Assembly: GCA_947471745.1 (NCBI GenBank)
Contig: CANJKZ010000010.1
Coordinates: forward strand, 7,892,001 to 7,956,000
DNA from: Closterium sp. Naga37s-1
Taxonomy: Eukaryota > Streptophyta > Zygnematophyceae > Desmidiales > Closteriaceae
Length of the DNA stretch: 64,000 nucleotides
Direction of reading: 5' to 3'
The position numbers and the translations under genes are program-made. Within the stretch, counting starts at the first letter, position 1. Every line of letters begins with the position of its first letter. Under the pieces are notes generated by a model. That model saw only the letters and a program-made list of their open reading frames with translations. It did not search any database and was not told the origin of the DNA. Positions 42,209-55,500 of the stretch are shown piece by piece.

Positions 42209-43140
42209 ATGCTGATGCGCAGCTGCGATGATGTGACGTGTGCAGCGCGTACATGCAGTCAGTCTATTCTGTGGAGTGGACAGTAGGGTAGAGCTACGGT
42301 ATGTTGAGATGAATTTTATTGGTTTTACCGTAATATATATTGAAAATCCTATTGGAGACTCCTGTGACAGCTGTTGATATTGTCTCTGGGAGGACCAGAA
42401 ACAGGACTCATCAGTCTCTATGTGAAGTGCTAAGGGGACTATACAACACATGCTTCTGCTGTTCAGAATCTGTTATGCTGTTGTGAGAGAAGGGAAGGGA
42501 AGGGAAGGGTAAGGATGTGAGGTAGAGGCTGCTATGCTCTGATGGCTATAGACCACTGCATGCAACACGATGCAAAGTGGTTTAAGGAGTTGTGCGGTAC
42601 CAACTTATTCTCCGCAAGTGGGCGCATGTGCACTCTGATAAGTGCATTCTAGAACGTGCATTTCTCTAAATTCTGATGTGGTTGTACCGTAAGAATGCGT
42701 GTAACGATGGAAAGCTAATGCTACAAAAATGGGACATGTATGCATATACATTCTTCCATAATTACGGTACATACGTACCAACACATTGACTCGCAAGCAG
42801 AGCGGGTGCTTGCTTACCTCAGCAGCTACCAATACTTGTTGGTACGGTTCTATAACCAGATACCCCAGTCATAAAGGAATCAAACAGTTTCTCCATGCTC
42901 CCTCACCACTGTGCTCCCCATCTCTCCATGCCTCCATATCGAACCACTGGGTGCACAAAATAAGGCCGTTGCCAGCTAGAAGAATGGCGTTGCCGTACAG
43001 TACTTGGCATCTTCCAATGACCATGCGCAGTGCAGCAAGGCCTATCATCAGCTGCTGTGCTGACTCTCCAGAGACACCACCCTCCCACTCCTTTGCAGCT
43101 AATGCATGCTCCTCAATAACAACTGCTCCACCGGGCCAGC
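42209..43140. other. Convergent 3' interval
   Basis: The 3' flanks of the TPM gene (plus) and the DUG-type gene (minus) meet here. No gene-like frame is seen. A short (gggaa)n tract is at about 42490-42515. Confidence 0.5.
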
Positions 43141-43240
43141 CATGGCAAGGCTGACATCAGCAGCAGCCAACACTGACATCAGCAGCACCCAACACTGACA
43201 TCAGCAGCAGCCAACACTGACATCAGCAACGGATTCTGAC
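43141..43240 (-). repeat. Terminal-exon tandem repeat beyond the DUG-type stop codon
   Basis: About four copies of a 22-bp unit (tgacatcagcagcagccaacac) derive from the end of exon 22 (codons for SRSC plus the stop TGA and following bases). Confidence 0.8.
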
Positions 43241-43241
43241 A

Positions 43242-46200
43242 TCAGCAGCTGCGGCTGCCATCCCCCAGAGCCTTGATGAAGTCCCTGATCACATCCTTGC
43301 CCTTGATGAGGTGGCTCCATTCCAGCCGTTCGTTCTGCCACACGTCAAAGAGTTACGGAGGGTGTAAATAGGGGTTCAGGGTTTAGAGGAGGAAGAAGGA
43401 AAGATAGGGTTGCCTACCACCCAGATCACACCCCTGTCTAATTCGGGTGGAAGGCAAAACCACACATCTGAAGAAAATTCATTCCTGAAGAGAGTAGCCA
43501 CGCACCTAAAGCAAGCAAACTGCCATCTGTCGCAAGCAACCACCTGAAAAAACATTTTGATCCACCTGGAGCAAACGACCGTCTGTTGTAACCACCTGAG
43601 AAGCATCCTGAGGCCCACCTGGAGCGCGCTGCCGTCAGTGGCCTGGCTGATGGGAATCTTGATGGCCGGCGCTCCCAAGGCTGCCTCCAAGAAAGGCACC
43701 ACCGGCATCGTGCCGCCCTCCCTGATGTACCTGTGGGGGGTGGGGATGGAGGAAGGGGGTGATCAGCTGATCAAGAAGGCAGCACTACCAGGATTGTGCT
43801 GAACTACCTGATGTACCTGCGGGGGGTGGTGATAAGGAGGGGATAAGATGGGTAGGGCAGCGCCTTTCAGGCCCCTCATACTGGACTCTCATCAATGTTC
43901 CTGAGATGGATGAGGTTGGGTGGGTGGGTGAGGGGAATGGGAAAACAGGATGCATTGACAGCTTTTGAGACACGGGAGATGCTGCCTCTTGATTTACAAA
44001 ATTCTGAATTGAAATCCCTATTGGCTCATACCTCACGTTCTGAGATGCATAGATGTTTGTTTTTTAGCCGCATTCCTCACATCCCCAAATCCTTTCAAGA
44101 GGATGTAGCTTTTGCTCTCTCTCAAAAAACATACTGACATGGCTTGTTGTGATGCGACATGGAGCACACACCCGAAGCACACCACCTATTTGGTGACTAC
44201 AGGTTGACAATTGTGAAAAGGTATGCAGAGGAATACCACCGGAAACAGTGGCAGTGCAGGGGTTTAAGACTCACATGGGCGGCATGTCCCAGTGGCTCTG
44301 AATGCACTTCTCTGCGAGCTGGTAGAAGGAGCAGGAGGGGTCTGCCAACCACCTGGAGGAGAGGGGAGTGCAAACAATGGAGGATGCACGGACATGGAAT
44401 GAAGGGCACTTGAACGTGCACTACGAAAATGGGCATCAGTTAATCTAGAAGGATGCACACGTGCACACATGAATATGTGCACTTTTCTGCAAGCTGATAG
44501 AAGGAGCAGGGAAGGTCCGCCAACCACCTGCATTTGTTAGTTTGGTCAGTATGTGCACCTGCAGTGGGCGTATCAGGAAAAGTTAAGACGCTCAAAATCT
44601 TGCAAACTATGTAGAATCAAAGGATAATTCTTGGTGATGATGTTGAAATTGGACTGATTTAGTTGACCAGCAAAAACGGCATCTAATGCATCCGTACAGA
44701 GAAATTGATGCATTCGTCAGCTTAGTCAGGATGCACACCTGCACTAAACATACCAAACAGAGTTGAGGCGCTCAAATCTTGCAAAATACATGGATTGAAG
44801 TGTGTGTGTATGTGTGTGTGTGTGTGTGTGTGTGTACGTATGTTTGTGTGTGTGTGTGTGTGTGTGAGTGTACGTACGTGTATGTATGTGTGTATGTGTA
44901 TGTGTATGTGTGTGTGTCGGGGGAGAGAGCGTGTGTGTATGTGTTTGGGGGGAGGGGTGGAGGGGACGTGTGTGTGTATGTCTCCACCACATGCCGCTCA
45001 CCAATTGGCCATGTGCGACAATGACAGCCACCATGTATGTAGTACATGCGTAAGTTTGCATGTATGTATGAATGTATGAATGTATGTATGCATGCATGCA
45101 TGTATGTATGTATGTATGTATGTATGTATGTATGTATGTATGTATGTATGTATGTATGTATGTATGTATGTATGTATGTATGTATGTATGTATGTATGTA
45201 CGTATGTATGTATGTATGCGCACGTGTGGATGCGTGCGTGTATGTGTGTGTGTGCCCACTCACACCACCAGTCACCCATGTCCCAATCACGAATGTGCCT
45301 GTGTGTGTGTACACCACCGCTTACCAGTCACCCACATGGCACTCACCACACCAATCACCCATGTGGCACTCACCACACCAATCACCCACGTGACTCGCCA
45401 GTCGCCCACGTCCAGTCACCAGTGTGTCTGTGTGCGTGTGCATCATTCACGTGGCACTCACCAGTCGCCCACGTGCTCCACAGTGACAGCCACGGAGTTG
45501 CCAGCAGACCGCAGCTTGGCAAACTCATGAGCCACGTGCGCCCGGAAGCGATGCACCAGGCGGTCAGGATTCTGGTTTGGCACGTGCCGGATCACCACCT
45601 ACAATGCGGAGTTAAAGTAGCGAAGGGGAAATAATAACATTCAACAAGGAATCGGTTCTGGATTGGCATGTGCCGGATAAGCACCTGGGCATGAAGAAGG
45701 AAGGAGCAGAGGGGACGAACTAAAGATGACAGAAAAGGAAGAAGATGACAGAAAGTTTCGGTTAACCATGTCCTGGATGAGTGCGTTACATAACCTTGTG
45801 TTTTGCATCTGGTAGAAGGTACTAAGTGCGTTACTTAATCATATACTTAAGTACATAGTGTATGTATGCTGGTTACCAATATGTTTGACATTGAGTATAG
45901 GTGTGTTACGTAAATATTACCTTACGGAGTGTGAATGAATTCATTCTATGTTTGGTGCTAAGAGTAGTTGCGTCACATACCATGGTGTTTGGCAAATACG
46001 AAGAATCAAGGAAGGAAAGACGAAATATGGCTCGAAAAGAAGAGAGCAGGGGAGGAAGGGTAGAAGTCGACTTTCGAAAAAAAAAAAGAGCAGGGGGGAA
46101 AGCACGGACTGCACTTGTCCGCTCCATAGAAACTGCCTTTTGGAATAGCGTCGGGATAGAGTTACGGAACAAATGTCTCTGGTCGTTGTGGTCTCTACTT

Positions 46201-49200
46201 GAGCAAACGAGAAATATAGCAGGTGGATTGAGGGAAGAGGGCTAACGGAAAGTTTATGGTGGCAGGGATTGACTTGTGCATGGCGGAGGCAGCTGAAGGA
46301 AGGGAGGAGTGGGAGGGGGGGTTGAGGAACCTACCCTAGCGGAGGCAGCTTTGGGGAGAGAGGACCAGGAGGGCGCGCAGGAGGGCGAGGTGGAGACGCC
46401 CAAGACGCTCAGCGACGGGCTGCGCCAGCAGCTCTGCAGCACCTCCCGTGCTGTGCCCCCCGTCACTGCCGCCAGCCCGTTGCGTGCCTGCCGTGGAGGG
46501 ATGAGGGGGAGAGGAAGGGGGGGGGTAGAGGAGAGGACAGAGGGGCCGACGCTTTTTGCTGTTTCTTTTTCGTTCCCTGATTTTTTCTTGCTTTTTTTTT
46601 TCCACATTTTCACCTTTTTTATTTCAGCACTGAGAATTGCGCTGCCCACTCCCAGCTGGCCACACCCACCCAACCACCTTGTACTCCACCACACCACACC
46701 ACACCACACCACACCACACCCACCCACCCACCTTGTACTCGTCCACTCGGAAGTGCAGCCCCTGGTACAGCGCCTCCTCCTCCTCATCCAATGGCTTCAC
46801 ATCGTCGTAGAACCCTGCCAACATGCATACAAAGATTTTGAATAAAGAGAACAATAAAGAAAGACATTGAACGCTTAAGAATTTGGTTCTGCATGGATGC
46901 AAAACTGTTGGAATCACATTCACCTGACACCAAAAGACTTAGTAACACATTCCATCTGAACCCAAACTGTGTGTTGGCTTGACCTTAGATGATGATCATG
47001 TTTTTGAATTCACCTGGGATGAGGATCATGTTGTTGGATTCACCTGGGATAAGGATCATGTTGTTGGATTCACCTGGGATGAGGATCATGTTGTTAAATT
47101 CACCTGGGATGAGGATCACGTTGTTAAACTCACCTGGGATAAGAATCATGTTGTTGGATTCACCTGGGATGAGGATCATGTTGTTAAATTCACCTGGGAT
47201 GAGGATCAGGTTGTTAATTTCACCTGGGATAAGAATCATGTTGTTGGATCTCTCCCCCTCCACTTTCGGCTCCCTTCTTCACGTGCGGTGAAACCTCCAC
47301 CGCTTCATCCTCCTCTTGTGCGGGAAGGACGACGGTGAGTTGCGGCGTTTGTTTCTCCTTTGTCTGGAACTTGTCTACGTCCGCGTGGTTGACCCAATAG
47401 TGGTCAACGGGCGGCACCTGGGATGAGGATCACGTTGTTAAACTCACCTGGGATGAGGATCACGTTGTTAAATTCACCTGGGATGAGGATCACGTTGTTA
47501 AATTCACCTGGGATGAGGATCACGTTGTTAAATTCACCTGGAATAAGAATCATGTTGTTGGAGTCGACGAGGTTGGAGAGCACAGTGACAAGGTCGTTGA
47601 GTGGCTCGTTGAAGCTGCCCCCGTGTGTGCCCGAGTGCAAATCCTTGAGCGGCCCGCTCACCGCCACCGTCAGACAGATCAGTCCCCGCATGCCGTATAT
47701 CAGGCACGGGTGCTGGTCGCTGGGGGTTGAAGGGGGAAGAAGTGAGAGAGGGGGAAGGGAGGGGGACAGGAGGAGACAAGGAGGTCCTTAAGTCTGTGTT
47801 TGGCTGTATCAACAGTCAGACAGATGAGCCCCTGCATGCCGTATATGAGGCACGGGTGCTGGTCGCTGGGAAGGGGGGAAGGAAAGGAAGAAGGGCGGAG
47901 GAACGAGGGGGTTGGGTGGCAAGAAATCAAGCAGGATGAGACTCACCCGGCCATAGATGAGGCACGGGTGGCGGTCAAGAGGGGGAGCAAGGCAGGCAGA
48001 ACGAGAAAGAGAGAAGCCGGCCCTTGAGTGGTCTGCTGTGCGAGTCACACGAAACCGCATGTGCTCTGCTGTCATAGAGGAGGCACCTTTTTACACTCAT
48101 ATTTCACCTAAACAGCATAGTTGCTGCCACGTAAAGTCACGGCACCTCATTGGGGCCCATACGAAACCGCATGTGCTCCGCTGTCATAGAGGAGGCACGG
48201 CTAGCAGTCACAGGAACCTCAGCTGGTCCCTAACTCTGCGCTGCGGCCCCACTTGAAATTTACAACAGCTTAGCTGATCCGTGCCGGCACGTAGTCCTCA
48301 CCTGATCCCCACCTAGTCCCCACCTGATCCCCACCTAGTCCCCACCTGATCCCCACCTGATCCCACATGATCCCCACCTGATCCTCACCTGATCCCACCT
48401 GATCCCACCTGATCCCACCTCATCCCACCTCATCCCACCTGATCCCACCTCATCCCACCTCATCCCACCTCATCCCACCTCATCCCACCTCATCCCACCT
48501 GATCCCACCTCATCCCACCTCATCCCACCTCATCCCACCTCATCCCACCTGATCCCCACCTGATCCACGCGCCATCGCTGCTGAGAATGAGCCCCGTGCC
48601 CTCAAACCAGTCCAGGTTGGCATACACCGCCTCTTTGAAGCCCTGAGAGAGGGGAGGGAGAGGTGTGGAATTATGGCTGGGGTAGGATCGGCATAGGGGA
48701 GGTTCAACCAGTGCAGGTTGGCGTACACCGCCTCTTTGAAGCCCTGAGCGGGAAAGGCGGAAGAGAGTTCGGACAGACAGGAAAAGGTGCGGTTTCAGAC
48801 CAGTCCAGGTTGGCGTACACCGCCTCCTTGAAGCCCCGAGCGGGGAAAGCGGAAGAGAGTTCGGACAGACAGGGGAATTCTTGGTTTCAAACCAGTCCAG
48901 ATTGGTTAGCCCCATTGAAGCCTTGCACCACACCCCACTCACCTTGCACCCGTTCTCCTGCATGCCATCGATCACAAACACAATGTTGATTGCCAGCTCG
49001 CCCCGACACACCAGATCCTGCCAGCATGATGCAAGGGATGAGTATTGAGGGGAAAGCAATATTTCTGTGTGTGAGTCTGTGAGATCAGCACACCAGATCC
49101 TGCCAGCATGGTGAGGCAACAAAATGATGGATGGGAAGGAAAGGAGGGAAGGTATTGAACAGAAAAGCAGGCTGATATTGAGGCAGCTCAAAACGAGGAC

Positions 49201-49504
49201 AGATATGGAACGAGTTGAGAGGTCTGAGGAAAGGGCGAGGCAAGCAGAGGGGGCTTGTTGGTGAAGACCATTCGGTGACTCTGGCATCGGCTCGGCACAC
49301 AAGAGTGCGAAACCATGCCTTGAAATGCTCTTACAGACAAAAGAATCACTTTTGAGAATTCTCAAAGGTGAAGACCACTCAGAGGCCTCAAAGGCCTCCG
49401 CTCAGCACACAAGAGTGCCGAACCATGCGTTGAAACGCTCCTACAGACGCATGTCCCATTCTTCTATTGCCACATTCATCGCTTTACTGTGATCCCACCA
49501 GCTT

Positions 49505-49535
<31 letters not shown>

Positions 49536-52500
49536 GGCGCACCTTGATGGCAAAGAGGGAGGCAATCAGCGGGCCCTTGCTGCTGGACACCCCTCGCCCA
49601 ATGAGAAAGCCATCCTGAGCCGTCAGATCGAAGGGGTCGCTCATCCAACCGTCCACATCGCCTGCACCCGTGACATCGTAATGCCCGCATATGCACACGG
49701 TGAGACGACTGGGGTCCTGCGGAACCGAAGGGGGGTTTGTGGAAGAAGGAAAAGCGGGAGTGGGAGGAGCAGCCATCCCAAGACATCTTAATGCCCGCAT
49801 ATGCACATCGTGAGACGGCTGGGGTCCTGTGGAAAGGGAGGGAAGAGGGCGGTTAGCAGGGAGGAGGAGTGGGAGGGTGAGCGAGCACCATATACGTTTT
49901 TATTTTAATCTCAATGACTGACTCCAATGAGGAGTGGGAGAGTCGGCCCCATGTGCACACTGTGAGGTGCCCGGTCTTAATGCATCATGGAGAAGGCATG
50001 TTCCTGTTTGTCAGAGGGGTGGGAGAGTCGGCCCCATGTGCACACTGTGAGGTGCCCGGTCTTAATGCATCATGGAGAAGGCATGTTCCTGTTTATCAGA
50101 GGGGTGGGAGAGTCGGCCCCATGTGCACACTGCACGCTGTGAGGTGCCCACGCCTTAAGGCGTCATAAGGCCCACATGTTGAGCCTTGTGCGGTGGCTGG
50201 GGATATGAGGAATGGCAGGGAGGAATCCAGGACCACAGCCTGAAACGACTTCAGCTTACAGCACATCCACATGCGCGTGCATGATGCGGCCAAGTACAGC
50301 ACACCTGCATAATGCGGCCTCATGTCACATCAAACCCGCATCTGCAAAGTAAAGCCAACCAAACCACACCTGCACGATGCGGCCGAACACAACAGGGCTG
50401 GTCCCATCCACCGCCACCACCAGCTTTGCCTCCGCCCCTATGTCCTCCAGCAGCCCCATCACAACGTTTGCCGCCCTCCACATCTGCCACGAAGGGAGAG
50501 AGGGGAGGGGGAGGGAGAGGGGAGAGGGTGCAGGAACACAAGTGAATACAAGCTCACACCCCAACCTGCAGCCCCTATGTCCTCCAGCAACCCCATCACC
50601 ACATTGGCCGCCCTCCACATCTGCCATGGGGGGAGTGGTGTGGGGGGGTTTGGATGGCAGGGTGATGACACAGGGTCATACCCCATAGGACCCTCTCATC
50701 TGACATCCGCCCCTATGTCCTCCAGCAACCCCATCACCACATTGGCTGCCCACCACATCTGGGAAGAAGGTGGGGGGAGGGGAGGAGGAGAGAAGTGAGG
50801 AGCAACGGATGCGGAGAGTGCAGCAACCGTGTCACCACGTTGGCCGTTTGCCACATCGGCAACGAGGAAGCGGAGATGGATGGCCGGCAGGGTGATGACA
50901 CAGAGAGCAACACAAGGTCATACCTCATAAGGCAGAGCCTCTCACTCAAACCTTCCCCCCTCTCTCTTTACCCACAAAGTGAACACACAGCCTCAAAGTG
51001 AAGAGCCTCACCTGTGCAGCGCGGAGCGAGGCGCATGAACTGACAGTCTTCACGACCAGATTTGGTGGTTCATGGGGATACTCATGGCAGCACATTTGGG
51101 CTCTAGGGGTTCAAGCGGATGCCTCTCACTCACCTCCTGTGCAGCGAGGCGCGAGGTGCATGTGCTGACGGTCCTCATGCGCACCAGCTGCCTCAGTGTG
51201 TCCTCCATCAGCCTCTGCTCCGCCGCCACTGACTCGTTCTGCCATGCACACATGCACACACATACATTGTGCACGGAGACACACATAGAAACATGAGAGG
51301 GGGCTTTTATGGGCAGCCAGGCCCCATCGGACGCTGCTCAGACTGGGTCAGACGTGAGTGCGAACTAGAGATCTCGGAGTGGGGGCAGCACTCATGAATC
51401 ACATGACACGTGGGGATAGGCATGAATCATGAGCATGTGGCCCGAACGGGGCGGGTCACAAACCTGTGGTGGGATGTGGGCTGAGGTCGGGTCGACCCGA
51501 CACAACCCATACTCGGCTCAGGTCGGCCTGGGTCGGGCTGGTTTGGCCTGTGTCGGGCTGGGTTGGCCTGTGTCGGGCTGGGTCGGGCTGGGCCGACCTG
51601 GGTCAGGACAAGTCGGCCCGTTACCATGTCTAAGCGAGGGGGTGGCACCTTGAGACTGAATCTTGGAGTGGAGTGATGGAGGTGGTACCTGAAGCTTTAG
51701 GTTGGCAAGAAGTGGAGGAGGTGGTACCTGGAGCTTGAAGCTTGGAGTGGAATGCGGGAGGTGGTGCGAGTGAGAGGCGGTGGGGAGCCCCTTGCTGTCC
51801 TCCGTGGCGGACTGTGATTGGTCCACGCTGGCAGAGTCCACCTCCCAGTACCGCACTACACCGTCACTGTGAGGACGGTGAAAGGGGGAGGCCAGTGAAG
51901 GGGAGCATGAAGTGACAGAGAAAAGAAAGTAAGGGTAGAGAGGAGCGCATTGCACGGTCAGACAAACATCAAAATTCAGGAGAAATCTGGGTACATTTCT
52001 TTGGCAGGTGAGATTATGTCTCGAGAGAACGTGAGAGGAAATGTGATGCAAGCCCTCAGGCAGCTATACAGTTGGCCTTACTTGAACCACACGCCACCTG
52101 CTCCAACCCACCTGGAGCCGGTGACGATCCCAGCCCACCCTTGAAGAGAGGAAAAGAGGGTTATTGTTCTGACCCACCTGGAGCCACTTTTGAGAATTCT
52201 CAAAAGAGAGGGTTATTGTTCTGACCCACCTGGAGCCGGTGACAACCCCGGTGGGCGTGCATGCAATGGAGAGGAAGATGGAACCCTCCTGGAGGAACAC
52301 TCGCTCGCACTCATATGTCACCATGCTCCACACTCTGGTGTGGGGGAGGGTGGGGTGGGGAGTGGGGTGTGGGTACAGGGGGTCAGAACATGAGGGCGTG
52401 GTGAACCGAGGAGAGGAAGGGGAGGATACAAGACAAATGCAGGCAAAGTAAAGAGTCAGGAAATTGCAGGAGCAGTGGTGCGTACCTGATGGTGTGATCC

Positions 52501-55500
52501 ACTGACGCACTGAAGAGACGGTTGTTAGGGCCTGCAGCACCATGAGCGGCAAGTGAAGGGAAATGGGATGGACAAAGCGACAGATGGGTGGGGATGGACG
52601 TAAAGAACTTCCAACATCATTAGCAGTGCCGGCGATGTAATAGATAATCAGGTAAGAGATTTTTGAAAGGAGCAAGAGTGTATGATCAAGAAGTACATAT
52701 TAACAGCACCAATCCCAGATTTATCCCCAACAGCAGCTGCACGAGCTAGTGCAGCAACAGCCCGAGCTAGTGCAGCAGCAGCCACTACTGCAGCAATAGC
52801 AAAACCAGCAAAGCTGCAAGGCATTCATATTGATGATTATGGCAAGATTTATGCACTTGTGAACTTTTCAAAGTAGATACCTGCGGGGGAGTTTCAAACG
52901 CAGGTGGAGGGGAGTAGGTCCGGCATAACACGGTGCTCCACACGAACAAGCCGGTACCTGTTGGAACCATGACAAGGATGGTTTCAATGGTGCGGCACGT
53001 TCTAAATACTGGGAAAATAGAGTTTATACGGAGCAACAGACAAGCGATGACGAGGTGGTGGAATGAGATGAAGGGTGCGGATTTGCAGCCAAGGGGGAAT
53101 TGGGTGCTAGCGGCAGATTCCTGCCGAGAGTTTGGGCTCGAGTTCAAACTGCAAGGGCGCTGGAGCTGGCGGGTCTTACAATCTGGCGACTGCAAAGGCC
53201 GCAGCAAAAGCAGAAGCTGCAGCTGTGGCGGCAAAAGAAGCTGCAGCTGCACCAGAAGCAATGGCAGCCGCAGCCGCAATTGGCAATTTAAGGCTGCCAT
53301 TGCTTCTAATACAGCTGCAGCTTCTTCTGCCGCCACAGCTGCAGCTTCTGCTTCCGCTGCCTTCGGCTGCGGCCTTTGCAGTCGCCATATCGTTAAGACC
53401 CGCCAGCTTCAGCACCCTTGCAGTTTGAACACAAGTCTAAACGTCCGGCATGAATCTGCCGCTAGCACCCTAATCCCCCTTTACTGCAAATTCGCACGTT
53501 TCATCTCATTCCACCACCTCATCATCACTTATCTATTGCTTCGTATAAACCATATTCTCCCATTGCTTAGAAAGTGCCGCCTCATAAAAATAATCCTCAT
53601 TATGGTTACAATAAGTGCCGGCTCGCTCGTGTGGACCACACGTGTTATGTCGGACCAAGTACTCCCTTCCACTTGCGTCTGAAACTCCCCCATAGGTATC
53701 CGCTGTTTGACAAGTCCACAAGCGCATAAGTTTTGCCATAATCATCAGTATGAATGTCTGGCAGCTTGGCTCGATCTGCTGTTGCTACAGTACTGGCTGC
53801 TGCTACACTAGCTCGCGCTGTTGCTGCACTAGCTCATGCATCTGCTGTTGGGACTGTTTCTAGGGTTGGTGGTGGTACTGCTGTTAATGCTGTGAACAAG
53901 ATGAAAAAGGTGAGGCCAGAGTACCAGTGGCGAGCCCCACGACGTAGTCGGTGAATTAAAACGAGAAGGGGAATGATGGTAATGGGCATGATAAGTGTAT
54001 TGGTGGTGAGCCCCACGGCGACGTTCGTGAATGTGGGTGAGAAGGGGAGGGAGAATAACAATGGAGGGAAAACGACTGAACGCTGTACCGGTGGCGAGCC
54101 CCACAACGTCGTCGGTGTGGCCGGTGAGGGTGGTGATGCAGAGCAGAGATGAGAGGTCCCACACCCTGATCGTGTTGTCCCTTGACCCTGGAGAGGGGGG
54201 AACAAGGGCAGGAGGAGAAATATGGCGGTGCATCAGTAAAGAAAAGAGAGGTCCCACACCCTAATCGTGTTGTCCCGTGACCCTGGGGAGAAAGCGGACA
54301 TGAGCACGAGGGCAAAAGGAACAAGGGGATCGGAAAGTGATCCGCATCGGCCAGCAGAAGTGATCAGCATGTGTGTGTCCCTTCACTCAATGGCCGAATG
54401 ATCACAGGGGTGGACATGCGTGAGTGAGCAGTGGTGCATGCAAGCAGACAGGTTGCAGACATGCGGCAGCAGCAGCCCATAGACTGAGCAGCAGCCCGTA
54501 GGCTTTCGCACGTCCTAAAAAAATCACAGGGCACAATATATGAAAGCACACACACCGCTGAAGAGGCGCCACAGAGGCTTGGAGGCGCGGTGCGGCGGCG
54601 CATGGTGAGGCTTGGAAGGGCCGAGAGGGTTGGCAGCAGAGGAGGCGGAGCCGTGAGAAGATTCTGCTGCTGCATCGGCTGTGGCGAGCGCCATGACTCC
54701 CCCCTTGTGGCCGTGCAGCGTTGCCACCCACTCGCCCGTCACCAGCGACCACACCTGCGAGCCAACAAGATGGAAGAGAGATTGAAGTTGAGGAAGAGGG
54801 ATAGATATTAAATGGTGTTGAGACAAGGCTGGAAGAGCAAATCGACAGGATTCTCGTGCGGCTTTGTCATCCACTCGCCTTTCACTAACCAGCCACCACA
54901 AATGGAAGGGAATGAGATGGGACGAGCTGAAGACAAGGGAGAAAAGGGACGGAGTGAGTGGAAGTTAGTGTGGAGTGCGTGAGTGGGTGGCAAGGGTTGG
55001 GACAAAGTGTGATGCCGCATCCATGCTTTGGGGACAGAGTTGCCACAGCTGCTTTTGAGAAATCCCGAACGCTTTTGAAAACTCTCACATTAGACAGCCC
55101 GGCCCGGCACCCACCTTGACAAAGGTGTCGCCAGCGCCGCTACAGATGAGGGGGTGTGCTACAGCCAGAGCATAGACGCGGCTGCAGTGGCCATTCTTGT
55201 TTGAATCCGTCAGCACCAGCGCTGCCTCTGTGGAATTACACACCGTGCGCACCCCACCCCCACCTCCTGCCGCACAACCAATTCCAACGCCTGCCCCTCC
55301 CACACCTCCTCCCCCTCCTCCTGCTCCCCCCCCTGCTCCTCCGCAACCACCACCACCCACACTGCCTGCTTCACTGCAACCACCACCCACTGCTGTACCT
55401 CCCAGCCCTCCTCCTTCACATGGTTTCGTCCCTCCTCCTAGATGCTGCTCCTGCTGCTCTACTGCCTGTGCATCGTGCAGCTGCGGCTGCAGGCCATTCA

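Noticed and set aside
45046-45634. Met/Tyr/Val/Cys and Thr/His repeat frames
   Set aside because: Translations of the (ATGT)n and (TG)n microsatellites.
46979-47338. Plus-strand frame of FTWDEDHVV repeats
   Set aside because: Antisense of the 30-bp donor array, whose minus-strand reading joins a conserved M20 exon.
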